Assembly (NCBI GenBank): GCA_026390695.1
Contig: JAPLFL010000129.1
Location: forward strand, 1-64,000
DNA length: 64,000 bases
Source: Candidatus Kapaibacterium sp.
GTDB lineage: Bacteria > Bacteroidota > Ignavibacteria > Kapaibacteriales > UBA2268
Direction of reading: 5' to 3'
Shown here: positions 25,758 to 35,246 of the stretch, piece after piece
How the letters are laid out: the number at the start of each line of letters is the position of its first letter
Position numbering within the stretch: position 1 is the first letter of the stretch
Position numbers and translations under genes: made by a program
Notes under the pieces: generated by a model
The model's database searches: none
The model's input: the letters and a program-made list of their open reading frames with translations, nothing else
Told to the model about the DNA's origin: nothing

Positions 25758-26854
25758 CAAAATTTATTAATATGTTTTCTTCTCATGTAATCAGTAATTG
25801 ATTTAACTTCTTCTGAATGTCCCCTCTTGCACACTAAAAGCGAATCTTCGCTATCAATAACTATTAAATCTTTCACTCCGACTATACCAATAATCCTTTC
25901 GCTTGCACTGACAAAGCAATTATTATTATTTACGGATATAACATCTCCGATGATTACATTATTTCTGGCATCTTTCATGGACAAGCGATATACTTCATCC
26001 CAATTCCCAACATCACTCCAGCGAAACGATGATTGAACAACAAAAACATTATCTGCTTTTTCCAAAATTCCGAAATCAATAGAAATATCAGGTATCTGTC
26101 GATATATGATTTCAATTTCTTTATTGAATGATTCCTTTCCGATGCTTGATTCAAGTTGGCGGAAATAAATTGATATTTCCTTCATATATTTATCTAAAGC
26201 ACTCCAAAATGTTGAAAAGCTCCAAATACAAATTCCGCTATTCCAAAGGAAATCGCCCGATTCGATAAAACGTTGAGCAGTAGCAATATCCGGTTTTTCA
26301 GCAAATGTCGTAGTGGCTCTTACTCCTTGTGAATGAAGCTCAGAGTCAGGAATTTCATCATTTTTTATTTGAATGTATCCATATCCAGTTTCTGGTCTGC
26401 TTGGTTGAATGCCGATTGTTACAATTCTATCAGCTTGATATGCAGTATTGAAGGCAGTTTCGAGGCTTTGATAAAATTCTCCTTTGTTATAAATCACATG
26501 ATCTGAAGGAAATGAAAATATTACTGTGTTGGGTGAATATTTTTTTCCTAAGAGTACTGCTGTCAGAGCTATACATGAAGCTGTATTTCTTCCGAAAGGT
26601 TCAATGATTATATTCTCATGAGCCAATTTACTGACTTGTTCGGTCAATAAAGTGTGATGTAGCGAGGTACAAACTATATAAATATCTTCAGGATCAAAAA
26701 AGCCTAATAATCTATCAACAGTATTTTGAATCATCGTTCCTTCATCAAGCAGATAGACGAATTGCTTTGGATTTTTTTCCGTGCTTTTTGGCCATAGTCT
26801 CGCACCAAGACCACCTGCCATTATTATTGCAACTTTATTTTTATTATCAGTCAT
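25757..26854 (-). CDS. manC: Mannose-1-phosphate guanylyltransferase
   Basis: Makes GDP-mannose from mannose-1-phosphate and GTP for surface polysaccharides. The 365 residues carry the nucleotidyltransferase signature MAGGLGARLWPKS, EPFGRNTASCIALTA, FPSDHVI and FAEKPD (the ManC substrate motif). It is the single-domain form: the phosphomannose isomerase domain of ~470-residue bifunctional enzymes is absent. The downstream DHODH-like gene overlaps by one base. Confidence 0.92.
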   Translation of the reverse strand: MTDNKNKVAIIMAGGLGARLWPKSTEKNPKQFVYLLDEGTMIQNTVDRLLGFFDPEDIYIVCTSLHHTLLTEQVSKLAHENIIIEPFGRNTASCIALTAVLLGKKYSPNTVIFSFPSDHVIYNKGEFYQSLETAFNTAYQADRIVTIGIQPSRPETGYGYIQIKNDEIPDSELHSQGVRATTTFAEKPDIATAQRFIESGDFLWNSGICIWSFSTFWSALDKYMKEISIYFRQLESSIGKESFNKEIEIIYRQIPDISIDFGILEKADNVFVVQSSFRWSDVGNWDEVYRLSMKDARNNVIIGDVISVNNNNCFVSASERIIGIVGVKDLIVIDSEDSLLVCKRGHSEEVKSITDYMRRKHINKF

Positions 26855-27034
26855 TTTTTAATTCTAAATATGAACAAATTCCATTTACAAAATTAATAAA
26901 AAAATACTTGAATATTATTAAGTTATGAAAATTGCATGATTTGTATGAAAATGATTTTAGGAATTGAAATATTGTTCGGTATGTTACTTAAAATAGCAAA
27001 TGGATTCCAATTATTTTTTTAAACATTAATGGCT

Positions 27035-27065
27035 TTTGTACTTTCTGAAAAATTTATTATATTTC
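27035..27065 (+). promoter_or_regulatory. Bacteroidota-type promoter TTTG-N19-TATATTTC
   Basis: TTTG at 27035-27038, exactly 19 bp, then TATATTTC at 27058-27065, matching TTTG-N19-TAnnTTTG in eleven of twelve... specified positions except the final G. It lies 30 bp before the lipoprotein gene start, a fitting distance. Prediction only. Confidence 0.5.
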
Positions 27066-27094
27066 ATTTTTCTAAATAGTCAAACAGGATTAAA

Positions 27095-28627
27095 ATGAAA
27101 ATTTCTTACTTTTTTATAAAATATATTTTAATAATTCTTTCATTTATAGCTGTTTTTAGTTGTTCTGATTATCCAACCAGTTTGAATGTGCCACAGTGGA
27201 AAACAGACATCAATCTACCTTTAACTAAAAGAAATTTTTCATTACAACAGCTCATCAAACCTGATAAATATATTAGAATCGATTCAACAGATAAGGGCAA
27301 TCTTAAATATCGTATTCAAACCGACACATTAAAAAGAGTTCAATCAGTTGAAGAGTTTATTAAAGGACATCTTGACGGATCTTTTACAAATATTAAACTC
27401 GTTATGTCAAATGCTCAGGGACAGGCAGGAGTAGATTTATTGAGCGGTGTAAAGCTTGATTCTGCTTATCTTACAGGCGGACAATTTTCTCTTACAATTT
27501 TCAATACATCCACTACGACAATGAATTATACCGTCGAGCTACCTGCTTTCCAGCAGCTTAACGGCACTGTTTTCTCTGTATCCGGCACTATACCTGCCGG
27601 TCAGAGTTTTACCAAAAACGAATCTCTCGCCGGGTACGCCTATTCTACTTTTAATCAATCTGATAAAAGTAAATTACTGATTAATGGTAAGGTCAGCACT
27701 GGATCACCAATAAGTTCTTTTACCGTTTCTCTGGTTATAAGCGGCACCAGATTTAATTACATATCGGGTGTTATTCCTCCAAAACAGCTCAGTCCTATCG
27801 TTGCAGGAATTGGACTTCCAATGAATGCGGATGTGAAAAAATTTCAAAATCTTTTAATACCATTTGACTGTAATCTTCAGATAAACGGACTTTATATTAC
27901 TCAATTCCCAGAACCTTTCGAGGTTTTACTTAAAAATGTTCATGTTACCGGACGTAGAAATGATGGAGCATCCCAGCCTTTGACTGATAACAACGGTAAA
28001 TCTAATCTGGATACAATGCTTATTAGAAACGGGAAGTTTAATCGCTTGTTTACTGCTACTAATTCCAATGTCTGCCAACTCATCAGCTTCATGCCCGATT
28101 CTCTGTTTATCAATGCCGACGTTGTAATGAATCCGAATACAAAGCATGGTATTGCCTCGATGAGTGATTCAATCAGTGTGAAATGCCTATTTACTGCTGG
28201 TGCTATTTTAACATTAAAAACAATAAATCTCTCAGACACATCAAAACTTGATATTTCAGAAAGCGATCGATCCAAAATCCGCGATGCAGATTCAATCATA
28301 ATGACCTTTGATATTACTAATGGCATTCCGCTACAGGCGGGACTCTATATAAAGTTCACAGATAATAATTTAAAAGAATTTTTCCATAAAGAAGTAAATG
28401 TACCCGGTGCCCATACCCGTGCCGATGGTAATGGAGCTAATCCTATTGAAAATAAAGTTGTTATCAAACTAAGTTCAACCGAGATAGTCCAATTCTCGAA
28501 ATGCAATAATATATTGATTGATATTAAAACCGCAACCTCCGATGAACAACGTGCTGTACTGACTCCCGATGAATTTTTGAATCTTATCGGATATTTTGAA
28601 ATATTTTATAAAATGAAGACCAATTAA
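27095..28627 (+). CDS. Lipoprotein, beta-rich, unknown function
   Basis: A 510-residue putative lipoprotein: hydrophobic signal ~8-25 ending in VFSCSD, where Cys would be lipidated. The body is predicted beta-rich with many Ser/Thr/Asn and no recognised domain; it looks like a large envelope protein of tandem sandwich domains. Twenty bp before the beta-barrel gene, with which and the T9SS cargo gene it forms an apparent operon. A good promoter match precedes it at 27035. Confidence 0.7.
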   Translation: MKISYFFIKYILIILSFIAVFSCSDYPTSLNVPQWKTDINLPLTKRNFSLQQLIKPDKYIRIDSTDKGNLKYRIQTDTLKRVQSVEEFIKGHLDGSFTNIKLVMSNAQGQAGVDLLSGVKLDSAYLTGGQFSLTIFNTSTTTMNYTVELPAFQQLNGTVFSVSGTIPAGQSFTKNESLAGYAYSTFNQSDKSKLLINGKVSTGSPISSFTVSLVISGTRFNYISGVIPPKQLSPIVAGIGLPMNADVKKFQNLLIPFDCNLQINGLYITQFPEPFEVLLKNVHVTGRRNDGASQPLTDNNGKSNLDTMLIRNGKFNRLFTATNSNVCQLISFMPDSLFINADVVMNPNTKHGIASMSDSISVKCLFTAGAILTLKTINLSDTSKLDISESDRSKIRDADSIIMTFDITNGIPLQAGLYIKFTDNNLKEFFHKEVNVPGAHTRADGNGANPIENKVVIKLSSTEIVQFSKCNNILIDIKTATSDEQRAVLTPDEFLNLIGYFEIFYKMKTN

Positions 28628-28647
28628 ATTTAAAAATCGAGACAAAT

Positions 28648-30051
28648 ATGAGATTTTATATTTTACTTTTTTCTTTTGCTTTAATATCAAATTGTTTCGC
28701 ACAAAACGGGACTACCGGCTCTTTGGATGCCCGAAGTCTTGGCATGAGTGAAACCGGCTCTGCGAGCACTCATGGAGTGCTTTGTATAGGTAAAAATCCT
28801 GCACTACTCTCGAAAAACAGAGATTCGGTCAAAAGTATGGAAGTTTTATTACCTTCGTTTTCTGCAAGATTTTATACTAATTCTTTAACAATGAAAAATA
28901 TAAATGACTTTTTCGGCAAAACCGATTCTGCCGGTCATTTATTGACTGAAGCCGATAAAACTAATTTTCTTAATGCCTTTAAAAATGATGGGAAAATATC
29001 AATAAATGTAGTGCCAATCCATTTCGGAATAGTTTATACTCCAAGTGATTTAATCGGTAGCTTCGGATTAGCAGTAATTGATAATGTTTCACAAAATATT
29101 ACAATCCCTCAGCCTCTGGTTGATTTAGCTTTAAATGGCAATGAAGTAAACAAAACATATAATTTCACAGATTTTGGATTTAAATTCTCTTATACACGCT
29201 CATATTCATTAACCTATTCAAGACTTCTGTTCGATAATTTCGGGCCTTTTCAAAAATTTCATATCGGAGTAACTGCTAAGTACCTCCAGGGTTACGCTTA
29301 TACTGATGTAAGTGTGCAGGAAGCATATCTCCATACCGATGACATGCACGTTTTAACAGGAAAAATTATTGCAAAGTCAAAGGGAGCATTTTCAAGAAGT
29401 TTTAATGTTGTTTATGACTTTGATACAGTCAATAAAGGCTCTGGTTCAAATTTCAGTATTTTACCACAACCGGCTGGCTCTGGTTTCGGCTTTGATATAG
29501 GCTCTGCTTTTAGCCTTGGATCAATGTTTTCTTTCGGAGTATCAATTACTGATATCGGATCAATAACATGGGATAAATATAATGCCGAATATACAACAAC
29601 CGGAAATTTTAGAATAGATGATCTTCTTGATAAAAAGCAGATGGACACACTTCAGCATTTATTAAAATCCAAAGGTGAATTTACCGGCAGTTTTACAAGT
29701 TATTCTCCTACGGCACTTCATATAAGCGCATCCATACACATTAATAAAAAAATACCCGGTGATTTGATTGCCGAAGTTCAATATTCCCAAGGGTTCAACA
29801 ATACTTCCTCAAATTCGATCAATCCACGCTTGTCTTTCGGTGCAGAGTGGCTACCAGGGCAGTATTTACCTATACTCTTATTGGGGACTAATTTTGATCC
29901 TTCCGGAACTACAAGAATTTCCGGCGGTATTGGCTTCCATTCTCCTTTAGCGGATGTATATCTGGCAACAGGTGATATTCCTTCTTTATTAAGCGGAGCT
30001 CAGGCAAGCAGTCTTTCTGTTGGATTAAGTGTAGTCTGGAAGCCTTTCTGA
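28648..30051 (+). CDS. Outer-membrane beta-barrel protein, DUF5723-like
   Basis: A 467-residue outer-membrane protein with a signal peptide cut after CFAQ. The opening SLDARSLGMSETGSAS...GKNPALLS is typical of the DUF5723/PorV-like group of barrels in Bacteroidota, and the rest alternates amphipathic strands, ending in the aromatic C-terminus SVVWKPF expected of a barrel. Exact role unknown; the neighbouring lipoprotein and T9SS cargo suggest a surface assembly. Confidence 0.75.
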   Translation: MRFYILLFSFALISNCFAQNGTTGSLDARSLGMSETGSASTHGVLCIGKNPALLSKNRDSVKSMEVLLPSFSARFYTNSLTMKNINDFFGKTDSAGHLLTEADKTNFLNAFKNDGKISINVVPIHFGIVYTPSDLIGSFGLAVIDNVSQNITIPQPLVDLALNGNEVNKTYNFTDFGFKFSYTRSYSLTYSRLLFDNFGPFQKFHIGVTAKYLQGYAYTDVSVQEAYLHTDDMHVLTGKIIAKSKGAFSRSFNVVYDFDTVNKGSGSNFSILPQPAGSGFGFDIGSAFSLGSMFSFGVSITDIGSITWDKYNAEYTTTGNFRIDDLLDKKQMDTLQHLLKSKGEFTGSFTSYSPTALHISASIHINKKIPGDLIAEVQYSQGFNNTSSNSINPRLSFGAEWLPGQYLPILLLGTNFDPSGTTRISGGIGFHSPLADVYLATGDIPSLLSGAQASSLSVGLSVVWKPF

Positions 30052-30117
30052 AATACAAAATAAATTCGATTTTTTTTCGTTTATATATATTATATTTTAT
30101 TATTTGAAGGCAAATTT

Positions 30118-31503
30118 ATGCGTAAGATTTACCAAATTATTCTTTTTGCATTATTTCTAACTCTTAGTTATTCTAATTCAATGGCCCAGACATGGCAACA
30201 GGTCTTCAAAACAGGTTCATGGATTGACCGAATGGTATTTTCCAAAAATACACCCGGCACTGTTTACATTGTTCTTGATTCTATTCCTGTTGATATTGTA
30301 GCACGGGATTTTTCTTTTTATACCATGTTCGGTTACGGTTACAGAACAAGTACTGATAATGGAATTAGCTTCAGTGATCCAAAGCTTTCGGGCTATTATA
30401 TTCTTGACATTTTTGAGGATCCTGTTAATAAAAATATTTTGTTAGCTTCCGGTTACAAGATGGGTTTATCGGGTGTGCTTAAATCAGCCGATAAAGGTAT
30501 AACTTGGTCGGATGATTTTGTAAGCAGTCCAGCCACTTATTCAATTTTAAAATTTTCAGAGTCAAAAGCGAATCCTAATAGAATATTTGCAGCAGCTGTG
30601 AACGGGACTTACGGACTACTTAGTTCTGATAATTATTTTACAGATTGTATTTTCAAGGACAGCATAAAAGTTCAGGCACGTGATTTGAAGATCTCAAGAT
30701 CAGATAATAGACTCATGTTCCTTGCCGCTGACTCCAAAAATGAAAACGGAGTCTGGCACTCAAAAGATAGTGGTGAACACTGGATTAAATATGAAACCGG
30801 ATTGAAAGGATTAAGAGTTTTTACCGTTCAGCCTTCGACCTTTTTCCCGGGTTGTGTTTACTGTGGTGCTGATTCTGTCGGTTCGGACGGAAGCAGCTAT
30901 GGATGCGGAATTTATATGAGCCTTGATACGGGGAAAAACTGGAAGAGATTAGCCTTGACAGGTTTCAGAGTATTTTCTATAGAAGAAAATCCTTATAACC
31001 CCAAATTCTTAGCCGCTGCCTGTGATAGTGGAGGAGTCTATTTCAGTGGAAATTACGGACGTTACTGGACATCATCAAATAGTGGACTACCTACTGGCTC
31101 ATCTGTAAGATCAGTTGCATATCCATACATTGTTCCTGATACAGCTGGTGCATCAATTTATTGTACTGTCGATAACAAAGGAATCTACAAATCAATTCCG
31201 GTAACGACGGAAGTGTCCGATTTAATGCAAAATAATTTTTCCAATATCAGCATTGAAAGCCTTTATCCGCAGCCAGCAAGCTCTTATGCTAATATAATAA
31301 TTAAAAGTAATCTTCCTCAAAACATCAGATTATATTTAAGTGATCTTACAGGTAACTGTGTTAAAGAAATCTTTGATGGATTTTATTTGGATAGTTATCA
31401 GTCGTTAAATATTGACACCGAAGATTTAACATCCGGCATTTATATTCTTAAATTAGAGGCTGGTGCAGCAATTATCAATAAAAAACTTATAGTGAATAAA
31501 TAA
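30118..31503 (+). CDS. BNR/sialidase-like repeat protein with T9SS tail
   Basis: A 461-residue secreted protein: signal peptide (~1-24), then a propeller of BNR-type repeats seen as Asp-box-like motifs (SADKGITWS, SKDSGEHWIKY, SLDTGKNWKRL, GNYGRYWTSSNSG), and a C-terminal type A sorting domain (~385-461: SLYPQPASSYANIII, LYLSDLTGNCVKEI, SGIYILKLEAG, INKKLIVNK). Such tails direct export by the type IX secretion system and surface attachment. The substrate is unknown; BNR propellers need not be glycosidases. Confidence 0.85.
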   Translation: MRKIYQIILFALFLTLSYSNSMAQTWQQVFKTGSWIDRMVFSKNTPGTVYIVLDSIPVDIVARDFSFYTMFGYGYRTSTDNGISFSDPKLSGYYILDIFEDPVNKNILLASGYKMGLSGVLKSADKGITWSDDFVSSPATYSILKFSESKANPNRIFAAAVNGTYGLLSSDNYFTDCIFKDSIKVQARDLKISRSDNRLMFLAADSKNENGVWHSKDSGEHWIKYETGLKGLRVFTVQPSTFFPGCVYCGADSVGSDGSSYGCGIYMSLDTGKNWKRLALTGFRVFSIEENPYNPKFLAAACDSGGVYFSGNYGRYWTSSNSGLPTGSSVRSVAYPYIVPDTAGASIYCTVDNKGIYKSIPVTTEVSDLMQNNFSNISIESLYPQPASSYANIIIKSNLPQNIRLYLSDLTGNCVKEIFDGFYLDSYQSLNIDTEDLTSGIYILKLEAGAAIINKKLIVNK

Positions 31504-31528
31504 TTTTAAATAAAATTTAGGAAAAAAC

Positions 31529-32618
31529 ATGTTCGAAATACAAAAGCAGCAGATTGAATCTTTGAAAACTCGAAGCGGAGAACTTCGGAGGTTTCTTTGA
31601 CATTGATTCAAGAACTGCTGCTATTGCTGAATTAAAAATAATATCCGAGAAATCGGAATTCTGGGATGATCCCCAAGCTGCGTCTAAAATTATGCAGGAA
31701 ATCAGTTCCCATGAAGACTGGATCAAACAATGGGATGTGTCCAACACCTCAATTGATGATGCCGAAGCTATGCTTCACCTTGCTGACGAAGCTGAAGACA
31801 ACGACCTTGAACCTGAAATTGATCATGAAATTAAAATTGCTTCCTCACTTGTTGAAACCCTCGAATTAAAGAATATTCTATCTGGTCCCGACGATGCCCG
31901 CACTGCTATTTTGACAATTCACTCAGGAGCAGGTGGTACAGAAGCTCAGGATTGGGCGGAAATGCTGTTAAGAATGTACACTCGCTGGGGTGAAAGGCAT
32001 AATTATCAGGTATTCCTTTTAGATGAACTCGAGGGTGACGGAGCCGGTATCAAATCAGCTTCAATTGAGGTTGTCGGCAAATATGCTTTCGGCTATCTTA
32101 AAGCTGAAAATGGGGTTCACCGACTTGTCCGAATTTCTCCATTTGATTCTAACGCCCGTCGCCACACTTCTTTTGCATCTGTTTTCGTATATCCTGAAAT
32201 TGAAGATGATGTTGAAATCGAAGTTAATCCTGCCGACGTTGAAATGGATACTTTTCGCAGTGGTGGCAAAGGCGGTCAGAACGTCAATAAGGTTGAAACC
32301 GCAGTTAGATTGCGACATATTCCATCCGGCATTATTGTTGCATGCCAGCAGGAACGTTCTCAGTTCCAAAACCGTGAACGAGCAATGAAAATGCTAAAAT
32401 CAAGATTATATCAAAAAAGAAGAGAAGAAGAAGATGCCGCCAAAGCCGTAGTTGAGGGAACAAAAAAGAAGATAGAATGGGGCAGCCAGATTCGTTCCTA
32501 TGTTTTTCAGCCTTATACAATGGTTAATGATCACAGGTCAGAAACCAAACGAACAGATATAAATGCTGTTATGGATGGTGATCTTGATGAATTTATTAAA
32601 GCTTATCTTCTTTCATAA
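31529..32618 (+). CDS. prfB: Peptide chain release factor 2 (programmed +1 frameshift)
   Basis: RF2 terminates translation at UGA and UAA. The gene opens at the ATG at 31529 and reads 23 codons ([20 protein letters not shown] then RFL) before an in-frame TGA at 31598; a +1 shift on CTT continues as [14 protein letters not shown] and runs to 32618, giving 362 residues, the normal RF2 length. A +1 reading frame starting at the internal ATG at 31692 would miss the N-terminus. Motifs: [13 protein letters not shown] (the RF2-specific SPF recognition tripeptide) and [11 protein letters not shown] (catalytic GGQ). It follows the T9SS gene by 25 bp and overlaps convergent fbp by 23 bp. Confidence 0.95.
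31586..31601 (+). promoter_or_regulatory. RF2 autoregulatory frameshift site
   Basis: CGGAGG (31586-31591), an internal Shine-Dalgarno, then TTT, then the slippery CTT (31595-31597), stop TGA (31598-31600) and C (31601). The layout aligns base for base with the known E. coli site AGGGGG-TAT-CTT-TGA-C: same spacing, same CTTTGAC heptamer. Low RF2 would favour the shift to the GAC frame and so raise RF2 synthesis. Confidence 0.93.
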
Positions 32619-33621
32619 ACTCTAACAATTCCGTTATATTATCAGGACTGCCGACAAAAAACGGTACTCTTTGATGAATTGATTCAGGAATAATGTCCAA
32701 AATACGTTCATTGCCGGTGCTGGCTATCCCACCGGCTTGTTCAATTATCATCGCTAACGGATTTGCTTCGTAAAGCATACGAATTTTACCTTCCGGTAAT
32801 TCAGGCAAGGATGGAAACAAATAAATTCCGCCTGTATGCAGAAGTCTGTGAACATCAGCGGCAACGGTTGCCAAATATCGCATACAATATGCCTTTCCGT
32901 CGGCTGTAGTATAAGATTTGATATTGTGCATATACTTACGGATTCCGGTGCTCCAGCGATGCGAATAAGCCTCATTACAGCTATAATACAATCCGAACTT
33001 TGGTATTTTAATATTCTCATAAGTTAAAACAAACTCACCAATAAGAGGCTCATAAGTAAAAATATGCACACCTGCACCGGTTGTATAAGCTAAAATAGTA
33101 CTGGAGCCATAAAGAATATATCCAGCAGCAACCTGATTATAGCCGGCTTGAAAAATATTTTCCTCTGTACAAGCGGATACTTCAGAGCTATTAACGCTTT
33201 TTAAAACTGAAAAAATTGTTCCTATTGTTGAACAGACATCAATATTGGTTGAGCCATCCAAAGGATCGAAAGCAAGAATATATTCTGCCGATTTTAAATG
33301 ATCCGGTACTTGAATTATTGCTTCATTTTCTTCGCTTATCATACCGTAAACATGTCCGCCGTTTCGCATGGATTCAATTATAGCAAGGTTTGCGTAAACG
33401 TCTAATTTTTTGACGACCTCTCCGTGCAAATTAATTTCGTGAGTTAGCCCTAAAAGGTCATTCATTCCGGTTCTGCGTATATTACTGGCAATCAATTTAA
33501 CAGCAAAAATAAAATCCAGCATCATTGATGAAAATTCGCCCGACTCGTGTGGATTATTCTTTTCTTCGATTTTTATAAATTTATCAAGAGTATAAAGCTT
33601 AGAGGTTCGGAAAATTGGCAT
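32596..33621 (-). CDS. fbp: Fructose-1,6-bisphosphatase, class I
   Basis: Gluconeogenic enzyme hydrolysing fructose-1,6-bisphosphate; cytoplasmic. The 341-residue length fits class I. Metal-binding motifs: SEENEAI (Glu cluster, ~95) and [11 protein letters not shown] (the DPxDGS signature, ~116-126); [11 protein letters not shown] and the [20 protein letters not shown] segment are also typical, as is the C-terminal [15 protein letters not shown] (a metal-binding Glu). Convergent with prfB, overlapping it by 23 bp. Confidence 0.95.
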   Translation of the reverse strand: MPIFRTSKLYTLDKFIKIEEKNNPHESGEFSSMMLDFIFAVKLIASNIRRTGMNDLLGLTHEINLHGEVVKKLDVYANLAIIESMRNGGHVYGMISEENEAIIQVPDHLKSAEYILAFDPLDGSTNIDVCSTIGTIFSVLKSVNSSEVSACTEENIFQAGYNQVAAGYILYGSSTILAYTTGAGVHIFTYEPLIGEFVLTYENIKIPKFGLYYSCNEAYSHRWSTGIRKYMHNIKSYTTADGKAYCMRYLATVAADVHRLLHTGGIYLFPSLPELPEGKIRMLYEANPLAMIIEQAGGIASTGNERILDIIPESIHQRVPFFVGSPDNITELLEFMKEDKL

Positions 33622-33745
33622 ATTGATTAAATTTTATAATTAACTGAGTTAATTGTTTTAAAAAAAGTAAATTTGTAATTGAGATAAAATCTAATTTACG
33701 ATTAAGTGAAATAATTAAAAAATAATTTAATAAATAGGTTCAAAT

Positions 33746-34276
33746 ATGTCTGTAGTTGCAGTTTTCGGTTCATCAAATCTAAAAAAAAATCTAATTGATT
33801 ATGAAAAAGCGGTTCATCTGGGAAAATTAATTGCTCAATCAGGGTACGATATTGTGACAGGTGGTTATGACGGCACAATGGAAGCTGTGTTAAAAGGTGC
33901 TGATTCTTATCCTGTGAATAAATTAGGAGTAACAACTGAATTTTTTAGTACTCGTGAGAAAAACGATTTTGTTCATGAAGAAATTAAGGTTCAGACATAT
34001 TTACAAAGATTAACTAAAATGATTGAAATGGCTGATGCGTTTATTTTTCTGCCAGGTGGAACAGGTACTTTGCTTGAATTGGCGGCTGTATGGGCTTTAA
34101 AGGAGCGTGGTATGTTTGAACAAAAACCGCTTATTTGTATTGGAGAGCAGTGGAGCGAGGTTATCCAGACTATGGGATTTTATTCCGAAACGGTGATTGA
34201 CAAATTTAATTTAATTAAGCATGTTGAATCAATTGAAGATGCAATCGTTCATTTAAACAATAAAATGAATTTATAA
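33746..34276 (+). CDS. LOG-family nucleoside phosphate hydrolase-like protein
   Basis: A 176-residue Rossmann-like protein. It has the N-terminal AVFGSSN and GGYDGTMEA segments and the LOG hallmark PGGTGTLLEL (PGGxGTxxE) preceded by the Arg/Lys-bearing LQRLTKMIEMADAF. LOG proteins typically cleave nucleoside 5'-monophosphates to base and ribose-5-phosphate; here I would not claim cytokinin activation. Translationally coupled to the J-domain gene by a TAATG overlap. Confidence 0.82.
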   Translation: MSVVAVFGSSNLKKNLIDYEKAVHLGKLIAQSGYDIVTGGYDGTMEAVLKGADSYPVNKLGVTTEFFSTREKNDFVHEEIKVQTYLQRLTKMIEMADAFIFLPGGTGTLLELAAVWALKERGMFEQKPLICIGEQWSEVIQTMGFYSETVIDKFNLIKHVESIEDAIVHLNNKMNL

Positions 34277-34653
34277 TGGGACAAATATTAAGAAGAATTT
34301 CACGAATTACTAAAACCTATTTAAGCGAGGAACGATCAGCAATTCCACACGATTTGCCAGATCCTGATTATGAGTTAAAAAAGGAATTTGAGAAATTGAA
34401 AGAAACTAAGTCGTCAAATCATGAAAATTCTGAAACAGTTAAAAATAATTCAGTTATGAACAAGGCTCTTGCTTATTCTATTCTTGAAATACCTACAAAT
34501 TCAAGTAAGGAACAAATTAAATCAGCTTATATTAAAAAAATCAAAGAGTATCATCCTGATAAAGTCGCATCTATGGGCACGGAACTCAGATTGTTGGCTG
34601 AAAAGAAGACAAAAGAAATTAATGAAGCATATAGTTTTTTAAACCGAATTTAG
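34276..34653 (+). CDS. C-terminal J-domain protein
   Basis: A 125-residue DnaJ-like protein. The first ~60 residues are charged, probably disordered or helical; the J domain is at the C-terminus (~65-125): ALAYSILEIPTNSSKEQIK, helix II, then YHPDKV containing the HPD tripeptide that stimulates DnaK ATPase, and INEAYSFL. No zinc-finger or substrate-binding domain, so it is a specialised co-chaperone, perhaps for the LOG protein encoded by the overlapping upstream gene. Confidence 0.85.
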   Translation: MGQILRRISRITKTYLSEERSAIPHDLPDPDYELKKEFEKLKETKSSNHENSETVKNNSVMNKALAYSILEIPTNSSKEQIKSAYIKKIKEYHPDKVASMGTELRLLAEKKTKEINEAYSFLNRI

Positions 34654-34673
34654 AAGTTATAAATTTAAACTGA

Positions 34674-35240
34674 TTACCCTATTTCCGATAAATCTATATC
34701 CGAATGTTCCATCAATTCTTTCATTATTCTCTTGGATGTTGCTCTGGTAGATGCTTGATCATATTGTGTAAATGGCATTATCACAGAGGCTAATTCATAT
34801 TTTAACTCAGGATATAACCTGAATATTCTATAAAGTATTTCCATGGCATAATTTTGAATAGCCACCCTTGTAACTTTTGTTGTGAGTGAATTGAAACATA
34901 TTCTCGTAAGAAGCCACAAGCGTGATTTAATCAATGTCAGGTCAATTTCTGTAAAAATCTTTAAAAAGTTGAATTTGATAGATTCATGTTTTATAGATTC
35001 AAGTTTATCTAACACTAATTCTATTTCGTTAAGATATTTTTCCTGATTTCTTATTAAAGAAAAACACAAAACCCTCGATGCGCGATGATCGGTCTTTGTT
35101 TCTTGTTTGAAAGATAGTTCGAGAAGATCATCAATAAGTTTGTTATTCAAACTGACTAATTTAACTGCATGTTCAATACATTCGGTTGAACTATCATACA
35201 GAATACTTTTCCAATCAATTTTTACGGAACTTGGCTTCAT
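34674..35240 (-). CDS. All-helical protein of unknown function
   Basis: A 188-residue, entirely helical, soluble-looking protein. The pattern of paired amphipathic helices (NKLIDDLLELSF, RASRVLCFSLIRN, INFLKIF-type, NYAMEILYRIFRLYPELKYEL) suggests HEAT/armadillo-like repeats, often protein-binding scaffolds. No family recognised. It begins 6 bp after the ABC ATPase gene and is probably co-transcribed with it. Confidence 0.65.
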   Translation of the reverse strand: MKPSSVKIDWKSILYDSSTECIEHAVKLVSLNNKLIDDLLELSFKQETKTDHRASRVLCFSLIRNQEKYLNEIELVLDKLESIKHESIKFNFLKIFTEIDLTLIKSRLWLLTRICFNSLTTKVTRVAIQNYAMEILYRIFRLYPELKYELASVIMPFTQYDQASTRATSKRIMKELMEHSDIDLSEIG

Positions 35241-35246
35241 AACTCA

